Below are positions 17,086-27,244 of a DNA stretch of 64,000 nt, piece by piece. Position numbers and translations under genes: made by a program. Below the pieces are notes generated by a model. That model made no database searches and was not told the DNA's origin. It was given only the letters and a program-made list of their open reading frames with translations. The first letter of the stretch is position 1. Every line of letters begins with the position of its first letter. The stretch comes from Lunatibacter salilacus. Its GTDB lineage: Bacteria; Bacteroidota; Bacteroidia; Cytophagales; Cyclobacteriaceae. The stretch is from NCBI RefSeq assembly GCF_009797935.1, contig NZ_VOLC01000007.1, positions 223,139 to 287,138 on the forward strand, in the 5' to 3' direction.

Positions 17086-17856
17086 TTAAATTAAATAGAA
17101 AAAGGTAAATACAAATACCCAAACCAAATCCACAAAGTGCCAATACAATCCGATTTTTTCGACCATTTCATAATGCCCTCTTTGCTCGTAGATACCAACA
17201 GCTGCTTGGTAAAATGCCAAGAACAACAATACTACGCCGATGGTTACGTGGAAACCGTGGAATCCGGTGATAACAAAGAATAGTTGGGCAAAGGGGGCAG
17301 GGCCGTATTCATTTACCAGAAGATTTGCTCCAAAGACAGTCTCCGAAACTAGACGGTTAAGCGAATTTACGTATTCCAACATGGTGCCTTCGTCCGTTCC
17401 ATGGATAAAGTGAGACCATTCCCAGGCTTGGCAGCTAAGGAAGGTAATCCCTCCCAGCAGAGTCCATAATAACCATTTTACCACGTCACTCCTGTCATTT
17501 CTATGACCTGCTTCCACAGCCAATACCATGGTAACAGAGCTCATGATGAGTATAAAGGTCATCAATCCTACAAAAACGAGCGGAAAGTGCATTCCATGTA
17601 ATAATGGAAGGGCATCAAAAATCATCTCTGGAATTGGCCAATATTCATTGGAACTTACGAATTCCGCAGATGCACCCTCATAGGCGGGGTAACTCATGCG
17701 AATAGCGCCGTAGGTGATTAAGAATGCTCCAAAAGTGAAAATATCTGACAGGAGGAAAAACCACATCATAAGCTTACCATAGCTCGCCTTCAGTGGTTCG
17801 TTTCCACCTCCCCATACCCCTCTTTTTGATTTGATTTCGATAGCAGTCGATGACAT
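17086..17856 (-). CDS. coxC: Cytochrome c oxidase subunit III (second copy, longer)
   Basis: Membrane subunit III of the haem-copper oxidase, 256 residues with about seven helices. Recognisable segments are KLMMWFFLLSDIFTFGAFL, GGITFLSCQAWEWSHFI, FVITGFHGFHVTIGV and YWHFVDLVWVFVF, the last being the family signature. Compared with the neighbouring shorter subunit III gene it has an extra segment (about 60-90 and 145-175). Two consecutive subunit III genes are usual in Bacteroidota act-cox clusters. Confidence 0.92.
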   Translation of the reverse strand: MSSTAIEIKSKRGVWGGGNEPLKASYGKLMMWFFLLSDIFTFGAFLITYGAIRMSYPAYEGASAEFVSSNEYWPIPEMIFDALPLLHGMHFPLVFVGLMTFILIMSSVTMVLAVEAGHRNDRSDVVKWLLWTLLGGITFLSCQAWEWSHFIHGTDEGTMLEYVNSLNRLVSETVFGANLLVNEYGPAPFAQLFFVITGFHGFHVTIGVVLLFLAFYQAAVGIYEQRGHYEMVEKIGLYWHFVDLVWVFVFTFFYLI

Positions 17857-17875
17857 AAGTTGATGATTATTTTAT

Positions 17876-18457
17876 TTAATGATTCAGCAGTAAAAACATG
17901 AACAGATACAACCAAAGTCCTCCAAGGAAATGCCAATACGTGGTACACATTTCCATTTGAGCCATGTTTTGGGAATGGATCTTAAATCTTAGGGACGAAA
18001 TTAATACAATAATTAGAAAAATCACACCACTAATTAAATGTATTGCATGCAAACCGGTAAAAACGTACAAAAAGGAGCCTGCCGGATTGCCCACAAAATA
18101 CACATCCTGATCTACGAGTGCCACCCAACTGTACCACTGACCAATCAAAAATGTCACTCCCAGTATAGCAGTTACAAGCAATGCAATACGCAATTGATCC
18201 AATGAATCTTTCTTAGCGGACAAGTATGCCCAATGAAGGGAGATACTACTCAGGATAATCACAATTGACGTATACCAAAATATATCCGGCAACTCAAACT
18301 CAAGCCAGTTTCCCTCTGACATACGGACAATATAGGCTGACGTCATCGATGCGAAAATCATCACAACGCTAACGATAAACAACCACAATGCAAACTTTTT
18401 GGGATGCATTGCCAGCGGCTGCTCGGCACCTTCTATATAGGCTAATTTCTCTTCCAT
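17876..18457 (-). CDS. Cytochrome c oxidase subunit III (first copy, shorter)
   Basis: Subunit III homologue of 193 residues with five helices: KKFALWLFIVSVVMIFASM, a second near 60, LLVTAILGVTFLIGQWYSW, FTGLHAIHLISGVIFLI and the closing YWHFLGGLWLYLFMFLLL. Its start shares one base with the stop of ctaB at 18457, which suggests coupled translation. It lacks the first two helices of mitochondrial-type subunit III, as in other short bacterial forms. Confidence 0.9.
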   Translation of the reverse strand: MEEKLAYIEGAEQPLAMHPKKFALWLFIVSVVMIFASMTSAYIVRMSEGNWLEFELPDIFWYTSIVIILSSISLHWAYLSAKKDSLDQLRIALLVTAILGVTFLIGQWYSWVALVDQDVYFVGNPAGSFLYVFTGLHAIHLISGVIFLIIVLISSLRFKIHSQNMAQMEMCTTYWHFLGGLWLYLFMFLLLNH

Positions 18458-19362
18458 TATTGAACTTTATCTAATAAATAAGCAATTTGTACGATAGGTA
18501 GATAAAGGAAGGAACCAAACATGATCCGCAGTGCTGATTTTCTGGAACAATCCTTCATAAGAGAAAAGGTCTGAGCCAAGAACAACACCCCACAAAGTGT
18601 CGCTACTATTCCCGAATTAATTCCCGTTAATCCAAAATAGGTTGGCAGTAAACCCAAGGGCAATAAGAATAGCGTATAAATCATAATTTGGATAGCTGTA
18701 TTGAGATCCTTTTTACCGCCCAGGGGCAATAGTTTAAAACCTGCCCGCTTATAATCATCGTCACTTACCCAGGCAATTGCCCAAAAATGGGGGAATTGCC
18801 AGACAAACTGGATTCCGAAAATAATCATCGCCTCATAGGTGATCGCCCCGGTGGCGGCTACCCAACCCAATAAGGGAGGCATTGCTCCAGGTATAGCCCC
18901 CACCAATACCGCGATAGGTCCTACACGCTTCAGTGGAGTATATACGAACACGTACAAAATCATGCTTAATATACCCAGATAGGTGGTAAGCGGATTTGTG
19001 AAAAGCCAGAGCATTCCGATACCTGTCAGTGCCGTAATCAATGTAAACCATTGAGCTTCTACCAAGGAAATAACATTCATCGGTAGCGGCCTTCCCTGGG
19101 TCCGCTTCATCAACTTATCCAGGTCTCTCTCCAAAATCTCGTTGGCAGCTCCCGATGCTCCACTGATAAGAAATCCTCCAAAAACCAACCCGGCAAGTCC
19201 TGCCCACGAAAAACTGGGCGATGTATGACCAAGGATAAATCCAAAAACTGCAGAAAACGTTACCAAAGCAGAGAGCCTGAATTTCAGCAAGTCATAATAA
19301 GCCTTCAACCTAACACCTAAGGTCACTTGAAATACATTATCACTAATATTTATACTACTCAT
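18457..19362 (-). CDS. ctaB: Protohaem IX farnesyltransferase (haem O synthase)
   Basis: UbiA-type membrane prenyltransferase that adds farnesyl to haem b to give haem o, the precursor of haem a for this oxidase. It has 301 residues with about nine helices. The first Asp-rich motif is N74...D80xD82 followed by RTQGRPLP, and the second is in the VSDDDYKRAGFKLLP segment. It lies between ctaA and the subunit III genes, ten bases after ctaA, so cofactor synthesis and oxidase subunits share one transcript. Confidence 0.95.
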   Translation of the reverse strand: MSSINISDNVFQVTLGVRLKAYYDLLKFRLSALVTFSAVFGFILGHTSPSFSWAGLAGLVFGGFLISGASGAANEILERDLDKLMKRTQGRPLPMNVISLVEAQWFTLITALTGIGMLWLFTNPLTTYLGILSMILYVFVYTPLKRVGPIAVLVGAIPGAMPPLLGWVAATGAITYEAMIIFGIQFVWQFPHFWAIAWVSDDDYKRAGFKLLPLGGKKDLNTAIQIMIYTLFLLPLGLLPTYFGLTGINSGIVATLCGVLFLAQTFSLMKDCSRKSALRIMFGSFLYLPIVQIAYLLDKVQ

Positions 19363-19372
19363 TTCTATAGAA

Positions 19373-20458
19373 TTAAGAAGCTATTTTTTTAAAGACATAC
19401 TTACTATGCCTGATTTCTAACCAAATAAAGAACTGAATACCTACAATCAATGTCCCAAACAGTAAATGTATAGGTTGCAAGAAGGCGGGAATCCCGAAAT
19501 AAGCCATTCCTACTCCCGAGAGAATCTCCAGTACTATAATTGCTAACAACCAAAATGTCAATTGATAAATCAACGAAGATTTATTCATTTGTTTGAATAC
19601 CAAATATCCAAACACAAGGTGTAAGGCCAAAATAAACAAGGAATAAGATCTGTGGATAAGAAAGGTGGTTCCCAACCCCTCAATCCAAGAATCCCGATAT
19701 GTATGAGAAAATTTTCTCGCTATTTCATCCACTTCTTCCCTAACCTGCGTTCCCAATACAATTTGGATAACCATTAGCAACATACAAACTGCTATCACAT
19801 AGCCCAATGATTGATTTTCAATATCACCGATTGAGGCTTGACGGCCCGATTGGTAGGCTAAGAAATAAATATACAACAACAGACAAACTATCACCAAGGC
19901 GAGTAGCATATGAACGGTAATCATCCATTGCAGGAGATTAGTAGACACGACTATGGATCCTATCCAACCCTGAAATAGAACCAAGATAAGCGCACTTATA
20001 CTCAAATACGTAAATTTTCTGTCTAATTTCCATATCAAGATCGCCCTGTAAACTGTAACCAAAACCAAAAGCCCGATTACGGCTCCAATAAGTCTATTGA
20101 TATATTCGATCCAGGTCTTGGTTGCGTTGAAAGGCTCCTCTTGAGCAACACTTTCGTCCTGCAAAATCTGCTGGCCCAGTTCAGAGAATCCGATGGAAGC
20201 CAGCAAATCCGCAAATCGCTCGTTCTTGGCCAGACGCTGTTGGACATAAACCTCCAGATAATCATTTGGGAGCTGATCCACGCTAGTAGGTGGAATCCAG
20301 CTCCCAAAACATTTTGGCCAATCGGGACATCCCATACCAGATCCGGTACTTCTGACTATCCCCCCAACCAATATTAGAAAATAAATAGCTGCCGTAGTTA
20401 TCAAACTGATACGACGGAAGCTATCTATATTTTTACGATCCTTTATATTCATTAGCAA
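19373..20458 (-). CDS. ctaA: Haem A synthase (COX15/CtaA family)
   Basis: Membrane oxidase that converts the C8 methyl of haem o to formyl, giving haem a. It has 361 residues and eight helices, with the signature GSGMGCPDWPKCFGSWIPPT in the first external loop. That loop carries the conserved cysteine pair and begins near residue 39. Paired histidines lie in ITVHMLLALVI, FLIHRSYSLF and LQPIHLLFG, the expected haem ligands. The start at 20458 lies inside the 3' end of coxA (26-base overlap); an ATG at 20452 is equally possible. Confidence 0.94.
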   Translation of the reverse strand: MLMNIKDRKNIDSFRRISLITTAAIYFLILVGGIVRSTGSGMGCPDWPKCFGSWIPPTSVDQLPNDYLEVYVQQRLAKNERFADLLASIGFSELGQQILQDESVAQEEPFNATKTWIEYINRLIGAVIGLLVLVTVYRAILIWKLDRKFTYLSISALILVLFQGWIGSIVVSTNLLQWMITVHMLLALVIVCLLLYIYFLAYQSGRQASIGDIENQSLGYVIAVCMLLMVIQIVLGTQVREEVDEIARKFSHTYRDSWIEGLGTTFLIHRSYSLFILALHLVFGYLVFKQMNKSSLIYQLTFWLLAIIVLEILSGVGMAYFGIPAFLQPIHLLFGTLIVGIQFFIWLEIRHSKYVFKKIAS

Positions 20459-22325
20459 CCAAAACCTGCTCCTCCTCGGCTATAATCTCTTTCTCCAAAT
20501 TCACCAACTTCTCCTCATGAGGCAAGTTCGATTCCGGAGTAACGGAAAGAGGAACAGTCTGTGGAATGAAATCTTCCTTAGCGCCAGGCTTTGAATAATC
20601 ATAGGGCCATCTATAGACCGAAGGTATCTCACCCGGCCAGTTACCGTGTTTAGGATGTAATGGAGTAGTCCATTCCAATGTATTGGACTGCCATGGATTA
20701 AGCGAAGCAATCCTACCCCTAAACATGCTGTAGAAGAAGTTAAACAGAAAGATAAACTGAGCTGCAAAGGTAATGATAGCCGCTACAGATACAAACATGT
20801 TCAAATCGGTATACATATCCGTGAAGGAGAAGGTGGACCAGCTATAGTATCGTCTCGGAAACCCAGCGATACCGATGTAGTGCATGGGGAAAAAGACCAT
20901 GTACACACCTACGAAAGTCAACCAAAAGTGTATAGAACCTAATTTCTCATCCATCATCCTTCCAAACATTTTAGGGAACCAATGATAAACTCCGGCCATC
21001 AATCCAAAGAACGAAGCCGATCCCATCACCAGGTGAAAATGGGCTACAACGAAATAGGTGTCATGCAATTGAATATCAATGGCAGAGTTTCCTAAGAATA
21101 TACCTGTAAGACCTCCAGAAATAAAGAAGGATACCAGACCAATAGAAAACATCATCGCAGTAGTAAATCTCAAATTACCTCTCCAGAGTGTAGTCAGGTA
21201 ATTAAATACTTTAACTGCTGAAGGGACTGCGATAATCAATGTCAAGAACATAAATATCGAGCCCAAGAAAGGATTAAGCCCTGAGACAAACATGTGGTGT
21301 GCCCATACAACAAAAGAAAGTATGGTAATACCAAGCATGGAAATTATCATGGCTTTATATCCGAAAATAGGTTTTCTAGAATTGGTTGCTATGATTTCTG
21401 AGGTAATTCCCAAAGCAGGCAAGAGTACAATATAAACTTCAGGGTGACCAAGGAACCAGAACAAGTGTTGGTATAGAACTGCGCTACCACCTGTATTTGG
21501 AAGGGCTTCACCACCGATATAGATATCAGACAAGTAGAAACTAGTACCAAAGCTACGGTCAAACACCAATAACAATGCGGCAGAGAATAGAACCGGGAAT
21601 GATAATAGACCGATTACCGCAGTAAGGAAGAAAGCCCAGATCGTCAGAGGCAATCTGGCAAAGGACATGCCTTTAGTCCTTAAATTAATAACTGTAGTTA
21701 TGTAATTTATACCACCCAAGAGAGATGAAGCAATAAAAAACGTCATGGAAACCAACCACAGCGTCATCCCCAAACCTGAACCGGGCATAGCCTGCTCCAA
21801 AGCTGACAACGGAGGATATACAACCCACCCCCCACTAGCTGGACCACGCTCGAGGAATAGCGATATGAACATAATGACTCCAGAGGTAAAGAAGAACCAG
21901 TAGGATAACATGTTCATAAAACCAGAAGCCATATCCCTGGCTCCAATCTGAAGTGGAATCAGAAAGTTGGAAAATGTACCACTCAATCCGGCTGTCAATA
22001 CAAAGAACACCATAATGGTTCCGTGCATGGTTACCAGCGCCAAATAGAAATTGGGATCCAATTGGCCTGTCTCTGTAATCCAACCGCCCAAAAGAGGTCT
22101 AAGAAATTCCAAATTCATATCTGGAAAGCCTAATTGTAATCTGAACAAAATGGACAAGAATCCACCAATCAGTGCCCAAAACATACCGGTAACAAGAAAT
22201 TGTTTACCGATCATTTTATGGTCCTGAGTGAAGATATACTTTGTTATAAAGCCATCTTCATGCTCGTGGTCATGATGATCATCATGCGCTGAAACATCAT
22301 GTGCTGAAACGTTAGCTACCGACAT
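20433..22325 (-). CDS. coxA: Cytochrome c oxidase subunit I
   Basis: Catalytic subunit of the aa3-type oxidase, 630 residues with twelve helices. Metal ligands are visible: His101 and His431 for haem a, His294, His343 and His344 for CuB, and His429 for haem a3. Glu296 and Tyr298 of the GHPEVY motif identify an A1-type (mitochondrial-like) enzyme, with Tyr298 expected to be cross-linked to His294. D131 of ARDMASGFMN matches the D-channel entry. The N-terminus is unusually rich in histidine (residues 9-24, HD and HHDHEH) and the C-terminus extends past the last helix. It sits between coxB and ctaA. Confidence 0.97.
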   Translation of the reverse strand: MSVANVSAHDVSAHDDHHDHEHEDGFITKYIFTQDHKMIGKQFLVTGMFWALIGGFLSILFRLQLGFPDMNLEFLRPLLGGWITETGQLDPNFYLALVTMHGTIMVFFVLTAGLSGTFSNFLIPLQIGARDMASGFMNMLSYWFFFTSGVIMFISLFLERGPASGGWVVYPPLSALEQAMPGSGLGMTLWLVSMTFFIASSLLGGINYITTVINLRTKGMSFARLPLTIWAFFLTAVIGLLSFPVLFSAALLLVFDRSFGTSFYLSDIYIGGEALPNTGGSAVLYQHLFWFLGHPEVYIVLLPALGITSEIIATNSRKPIFGYKAMIISMLGITILSFVVWAHHMFVSGLNPFLGSIFMFLTLIIAVPSAVKVFNYLTTLWRGNLRFTTAMMFSIGLVSFFISGGLTGIFLGNSAIDIQLHDTYFVVAHFHLVMGSASFFGLMAGVYHWFPKMFGRMMDEKLGSIHFWLTFVGVYMVFFPMHYIGIAGFPRRYYSWSTFSFTDMYTDLNMFVSVAAIITFAAQFIFLFNFFYSMFRGRIASLNPWQSNTLEWTTPLHPKHGNWPGEIPSVYRWPYDYSKPGAKEDFIPQTVPLSVTPESNLPHEEKLVNLEKEIIAEEEQVLVANEYKGS

Positions 22326-22352
22326 ATTTTAATTGATTAAATATTAATATCC

Positions 22353-23378
22353 TTATTGGTTTGCAGTCTCTGCCAATTTTTTATCTTCTATTGGAAGATC
22401 CAAAACTAAACTTGGATTGGATTCTACAAAAGTTTTTTGTTCACTGAACCACTTTCTATATTCTTCAGGTTCTACCACAGTAATCACTCTCCTCATAGAA
22501 AAGTGTCCACTACCACAGACCTCTGTACAAGCTATTTCGTATTCGAATTCTTCATCACCTAGCTCTGCTCTCATTTCAGCGGTAGTTTTGGTGGGTACGA
22601 ACCAAAAACGGGTAGGCATTCCGGGCACTGCATCCATTTTAAGACGCATATGAGGGGCAAATACAGAATGTAGAACGTCCCTTGCGCGAATTTTGAAAAG
22701 AACCGGTTCTCCCTTGGGAATAACTACTGATTGCGATGGAAAGTCATCTCTAGAGTTTTGGTCAGAAAAATCTACGCCCCTTGAATTAGTAGCGTTGATT
22801 AGCCGATAATCAAAATCGCCTAAAATATTATCCTTTCCTGGGTATCGAATTTCCCATGCAAATTGATAACCCAATAATTCAATCTCGTGAGCTCCCTCTG
22901 GAGCAGGATCAGTGATGTCTGTCCATGCTCTCCATCCGGAGATAACAAGCAACGCGAGTACAACAGCAGGCACTAAAGTCCAAATAACTTCCAGTTTGTT
23001 GTTATCTGGATAATAAGAGGCCCTTCTATCGGTTCTGTATTGATATTTATAAGGAAACCAGAATAGCAGGATGTGAGTCAAAATGAAAATGAACCCGGTA
23101 ACCGCCATTGTAACCCAGAAAAGCCTGTCAGTTATTACACCATGTTCAGACGCTATTGGCAATTGATAATTGCTGAATTCCTTGATAGAATACCAGGTCA
23201 TTAGGACAAAAGTACCAACTAAAAAAACCACAAACAGTGCAGCATTAACCTTATTAGAGGTCGTCTGTATCTTTTTATCAGAACCTTTGGCAACAGAAAT
23301 AAGCGTTTGAATTCGGTACACCATCCAAATAACGGACAGTAACAGAACAACACCGATGGCAATAAGAAATCCGTACAT
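22353..23378 (-). CDS. coxB: Cytochrome c oxidase subunit II
   Basis: Electron-entry subunit carrying the binuclear CuA centre. It has 341 residues. There is an extra N-terminal membrane helix (2-21) and then the usual hairpin (about 48-66 and 88-107). The periplasmic cupredoxin domain holds CuA ligands His237, Cys284, Glu286, Cys288, His292 and Met295 (CTEVCGSGHFSM). No cytochrome c domain is fused at the C-terminus, so electrons must come from separate haem domains such as those of ActE or ActA. It is 25 bases downstream of actF. Confidence 0.95.
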   Translation of the reverse strand: MYGFLIAIGVVLLLSVIWMVYRIQTLISVAKGSDKKIQTTSNKVNAALFVVFLVGTFVLMTWYSIKEFSNYQLPIASEHGVITDRLFWVTMAVTGFIFILTHILLFWFPYKYQYRTDRRASYYPDNNKLEVIWTLVPAVVLALLVISGWRAWTDITDPAPEGAHEIELLGYQFAWEIRYPGKDNILGDFDYRLINATNSRGVDFSDQNSRDDFPSQSVVIPKGEPVLFKIRARDVLHSVFAPHMRLKMDAVPGMPTRFWFVPTKTTAEMRAELGDEEFEYEIACTEVCGSGHFSMRRVITVVEPEEYRKWFSEQKTFVESNPSLVLDLPIEDKKLAETANQ

Positions 23379-23402
23379 AATATTTAATTTTTCGGATAAA
23401 AT

Positions 23403-24689
23403 TTAAATGTGATGATGAAGACTTTCCTCTAACATGGGGTGATTTTTGGCTATCAAATTTCCTTTGGAAAGATTAGTCAAAACCACCAGGACAAAAGCCG
23501 AAGCATAGACTAGCAACAAACCTATCTCCATTAATCCAATACCTCCATTATGTCCCAATGTACCGGGTTGAATCATTAGGAAGAAATCTATCCAATGTCC
23601 AAATAGAATCAAGGTACATACAAGCTTTAGAAATACACCATGTCTCTTCGAATCTCGTGTCATTAGAACAAAGAACGGCAACACAAAGTTTAAGCCTATA
23701 TTTACATAAATGAACGATCCATACACATCACTGGAGAGTCTCTCAATAAAATAAACAGACTCCTCAGGGATATTGGCGTAATAGATCAACAAGAACTGCG
23801 AAAACCAGATATAAGTCCAGAAAATGGAGAATGCGAAAACATATTTACCCATATCGTGAATATGGTTTTGGTTAACCATTTCAAGATATCCCCTGTCCTT
23901 TAGGAAGAGAATAAAAAGGGTAATAGCGGACAAACCGGCAACAAACCAAGATGCAAACACATACCAACCAAACAAGGTGGAAAACCAATGCGTATCAATG
24001 GACATTACCCAATCCCACGCACTCATTGAAGATGAAACGGCAAAGAAAACCAAGAAAATGGCAGACCATTTTCTCATCGCATACCAATAGCTGTTACCAC
24101 CATGTAAATCTTCCTGTTGGGATAGATTTTTCAATTTATTGAAAAAGAAAACCCAAAACCCAAAAAACAGAATCATCCTAACTATAAAGAAAACCGGGAA
24201 GGTACCCTTTTCTAAAGGCCAGTAAAAGAAAGCTCCTTTTCCGTCTATGATCCTATCATAGGTCTCCGTTCCCTTGTCGTAAACATAGCTGTGGGTCCAG
24301 TGAAATAAGTCGTGATTGGCTATAAAGAATGTTCCAAGCATCAATACCGCGGCAATAGGCAGCCAATGACCAAAAGAGATCATCAATCGAACCAATGGAG
24401 CCGACCATCCAGCCTGAGCGGCATATTGAATTGCAAAAAAGAAAACTCCGATAATGGCTATTCCTGTAAAATAAACATTATTGATCCAAAGATTGGCGAA
24501 AAGTCGCTGACTCCAATGAAAGGCATGGTGATCAGCATCTCCCTCATGGCCGTGTCCACCAAACATTCCAAGAAGAATCCCTAACACGAGAAGAACGGCT
24601 CCCGCCACTCCAACCGTAATCACCGTTTTCTTAAGACCGGCGGTAAAATCAAATTTTTGATCTAAGTTATAATTAGTTCCTTGTGCCAT
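23403..24689 (-). CDS. actF: Alternative complex III subunit ActF
   Basis: Polytopic membrane subunit of the quinol:cytochrome c/electron-acceptor oxidoreductase ACIII, 428 residues with about ten helices. It is related to ActC but lacks the clear NrfD signature. Histidine- and tryptophan-rich turns (GHGHEGDADHHAFHWSQRL; ANHDLFHWTHSYVYD; MSAWDWVMSIDTHWFSTLFG) and the final ESLHHHI are typical. It follows actE after three bases and precedes coxB, tying ACIII directly to the oxidase genes. Confidence 0.92.
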   Translation of the reverse strand: MAQGTNYNLDQKFDFTAGLKKTVITVGVAGAVLLVLGILLGMFGGHGHEGDADHHAFHWSQRLFANLWINNVYFTGIAIIGVFFFAIQYAAQAGWSAPLVRLMISFGHWLPIAAVLMLGTFFIANHDLFHWTHSYVYDKGTETYDRIIDGKGAFFYWPLEKGTFPVFFIVRMILFFGFWVFFFNKLKNLSQQEDLHGGNSYWYAMRKWSAIFLVFFAVSSSMSAWDWVMSIDTHWFSTLFGWYVFASWFVAGLSAITLFILFLKDRGYLEMVNQNHIHDMGKYVFAFSIFWTYIWFSQFLLIYYANIPEESVYFIERLSSDVYGSFIYVNIGLNFVLPFFVLMTRDSKRHGVFLKLVCTLILFGHWIDFFLMIQPGTLGHNGGIGLMEIGLLLVYASAFVLVVLTNLSKGNLIAKNHPMLEESLHHHI

Positions 24690-24692
24690 TTC

Positions 24693-25316
24693 TTATTTCT
24701 GGATTTCTTGTTTAACATAGTGCACAATTTTCCACCTTTTTTCGATTGAAATCTGGGATCCGTGAGGACCCATTCTTCCTTTACCATGAGTAATGACGTG
24801 AAAAACGTGTCCGTCAGAAAGCTCCAAATAGGCACCACCCTTCAGGTTCGCAACACCACCAATTACTTCTCCAACTTTTCCGTCTCCTTCTCCAGCCGGA
24901 CCGTGGCATGCGGAACAATATTGCATGTAGAGTTGACCACCTTGGGCCAGTACTTCATCTGAAGATTCAATTGGATTTTCAACTAAAGCAGCTCCTTCAA
25001 GATCTGCGACTCGCAATCGATACGGAAGAGTGCCGTTATTGCTTCTTGGAACTGTATTGGGTACAGGTTCCCGCATGTTCATGCCATTCGGATTATTGAT
25101 GTTACTATTGAAAAACTCACCCTTACCGTCTTCCCGGTTTGAAAGCCACATGCCTTCTTCTTCATTTTTGATTTGGGTGAGCGGTTCATAGGCTACCGAA
25201 TGGTACATTTGCGGAGCATATTCAGTCCCCGGATAATCACCGGAAGCACTGCAGGATGCTAATCCTACTGAAACACCAGCAATTGCCATTAAATATGTGG
25301 ATATTGTAATTTTCAT
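24693..25316 (-). CDS. actE: Alternative complex III monohaem cytochrome c subunit ActE (lipoprotein)
   Basis: Periplasmic, membrane-anchored cytochrome c, 207 residues. The signal peptide ends with a lipobox (GLASC, lipidated Cys22). A single haem site CSACH (134-138) follows an extended linker, and a later Met in GRMGPHG is the likely axial ligand. It is the probable electron carrier from ActA/ActB towards the CuA site. It lies between actD and actF in the operon. Confidence 0.92.
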   Translation of the reverse strand: MKITISTYLMAIAGVSVGLASCSASGDYPGTEYAPQMYHSVAYEPLTQIKNEEEGMWLSNREDGKGEFFNSNINNPNGMNMREPVPNTVPRSNNGTLPYRLRVADLEGAALVENPIESSDEVLAQGGQLYMQYCSACHGPAGEGDGKVGEVIGGVANLKGGAYLELSDGHVFHVITHGKGRMGPHGSQISIEKRWKIVHYVKQEIQK

Positions 25317-25330
25317 ATGTTATCAATTAC

Positions 25331-25858
25331 CTATTCAAAATTTTTACGATTTATCTCCGTAGCACCCGAGTTTTTTAACACATCGCTAATTGCCTCAGTT
25401 GTCAAAGATGCATTGTTGGCGATATCAATGGCCATGACATGCTTGTCATCCGTACTGCGAAGATCAAAGATTCTGGGCTGACCCCATGGCTTAAGATTAC
25501 TAGTTGCCATAAATACCCCTACCATGCCAAATGCCGCAAGCAAAACTGTAAGTTCGAAGGTAACCGGCACAAAGGTAATTGAAGCGAAATCCTTTCCTCC
25601 AATGATCATCGGCCAGTCAAACTTGTTCATGTAAAATTGCATGGTAAGGGCCAAAGTTGTTCCTAAAAGGCCAAACATAAAGGCAGCAATGGGTAACCTG
25701 CTTCGTTTATATCCGAGGACTTCATCCAAACCATGTATAGGATAAGGGGAGTAAACCTCATGTATTTTAATGCCGCTTTTTCTTACATCCTTAACGGCAT
25801 TCAGCAATACATCCTCATCGTCAAAGATTCCTAAAATAAAATTACTATCTCTTTCCAT
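25331..25858 (-). CDS. actD: Alternative complex III subunit ActD (DUF3341)
   Basis: Small structural subunit, 175 residues, matching DUF3341. It has a soluble N-terminal alpha/beta part starting FILGIFDDEDVLLNAV, the IHEVYSPYPIHGLDEVLGYKRSRLP block that marks the family (read as short pieces: YSPYPIHGLDE; KRSRLP), and two membrane helices (about 58-78 and 98-118). It separates actC and actE and is translated in the same direction with two to fourteen base gaps. Confidence 0.92.
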   Translation of the reverse strand: MERDSNFILGIFDDEDVLLNAVKDVRKSGIKIHEVYSPYPIHGLDEVLGYKRSRLPIAAFMFGLLGTTLALTMQFYMNKFDWPMIIGGKDFASITFVPVTFELTVLLAAFGMVGVFMATSNLKPWGQPRIFDLRSTDDKHVMAIDIANNASLTTEAISDVLKNSGATEINRKNFE

Positions 25859-25860
25859 GA

Positions 25861-27225
25861 TTATTTAACTACTTTTTCAGATGAAGATTTAAGTACCGCC
25901 TTTACCTCCGCCATGTTAATCACTGGGAAGAATTTGGCAAACAACAAGAAACACGTACCGAAGAACCCAAACGTAAACAAATATACTCCAACGTCAGTGA
26001 TTGTGGGATAAAACATAACCCAAGATGATGGTAGGAAATCTCTGTGAAGAGATGTCACGATGATAACAAACCGCTCAAACCACATTCCTATATTCACGAC
26101 AATGGACAATATAAATGTGGCCACTATGGAAGTCCTAATTTTCTTGAACCAGAACAACTGTGGAGAGATTACATTACAGGTCATCATAGACCAGTATGCC
26201 CACCAATATGGTCCAAACATCCTGTTTACGAAAGCATACTGCTCAGCAGCTACGCCAGAATACCAGGCGATGAAAAACTCAGTGATATAGGCAATGCCTA
26301 CTATTGAACCGGTGATGATAATCACTATGTTCATCAGTTCAATGTGTCCGATGGTGATATAATCTTGAAGTTTGAAAACCTTTCGGGTGATTATCATCAG
26401 GGTAAGCACCATAGCAAACCCGGAGAAAATAGCACCTGCAACGAAATAAGGAGGGAAAATAGTCGTGTGCCATCCTGGAATTACGGAGGTAGCAAAGTCA
26501 AAGGATACGATGGTATGAACCGATAGTACCAAAGGAGTTGCCAGACCTGCCAAGATCAACGATACCGATTCGTATCTCATCCATGTCTTTGCGGCACCAT
26601 CCCAGCCAAAACTCAAAGCTCCGTAAATCGTTCTTCTCATCCCTGTTGCCCTGTCTCTGATCGTAGCAAAATCCGGGATAAGACCGATGTACCAAAACAC
26701 CAAAGAAACGGCGAAATACGTAGAGATCGCAAAAACGTCCCAAAGAAGCGGTGAGTTGAAGTTAACCCAAAGAGAACCATAGGTATTAGGAAGGGGCAGC
26801 GCCCAAATAGCACCGATCCAAGGTCTGCCCATGTGAATGAGCGGGAACAAGGCAGCACAAATAACGGCGAAGATCGTCATTGCTTCGGCAGCACGGTTGA
26901 TGGAAGTTCTCCATTTCTGTCTGAAGAGCAACAATACGGCAGATATTAGCGTACCGGCGTGACCGATACCAACCCACCATACGAAATTGGTAATATCCCA
27001 AGCCCAGCCTACAGTTTTGTTTAGACCCCACATACCGATGCCTTCCCAAAGGGTGGCAACTAGAGCTAAGCTCCCTAATAGAAGTACAACCAACGAACCG
27101 CCAAGGGCCAAGAGCCAGCTAAGTGTCGGTTTGCCTTCCACTTGTCGGGACACGTCATTGGTAACGTCCTTGTATGTCTTACCACCGGTAACCAGCGGCT
27201 CGCGAATGGATGAAGATACCTGCAT
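25861..27225 (-). CDS. actC: Alternative complex III quinol-binding subunit ActC (NrfD/PsrC family)
   Basis: Ten-helix membrane protein of 454 residues belonging to the NrfD/PsrC group; it binds and oxidises menaquinol at the periplasmic side of ACIII. Landmarks are [22 protein letters not shown] near the second helix of the core, HMGRPW and [15 protein letters not shown]. The C-terminal stretch carries [20 protein letters not shown]. These residues match the conserved His, Asp and Arg positions of ActC. It follows actB by 19 bases and nearly touches actD. Confidence 0.94.
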   Translation of the reverse strand: MQVSSSIREPLVTGGKTYKDVTNDVSRQVEGKPTLSWLLALGGSLVVLLLGSLALVATLWEGIGMWGLNKTVGWAWDITNFVWWVGIGHAGTLISAVLLLFRQKWRTSINRAAEAMTIFAVICAALFPLIHMGRPWIGAIWALPLPNTYGSLWVNFNSPLLWDVFAISTYFAVSLVFWYIGLIPDFATIRDRATGMRRTIYGALSFGWDGAAKTWMRYESVSLILAGLATPLVLSVHTIVSFDFATSVIPGWHTTIFPPYFVAGAIFSGFAMVLTLMIITRKVFKLQDYITIGHIELMNIVIIITGSIVGIAYITEFFIAWYSGVAAEQYAFVNRMFGPYWWAYWSMMTCNVISPQLFWFKKIRTSIVATFILSIVVNIGMWFERFVIIVTSLHRDFLPSSWVMFYPTITDVGVYLFTFGFFGTCFLLFAKFFPVINMAEVKAVLKSSSEKVVK

Positions 27226-27244
27226 ATTTTATTGTTTAAAAATG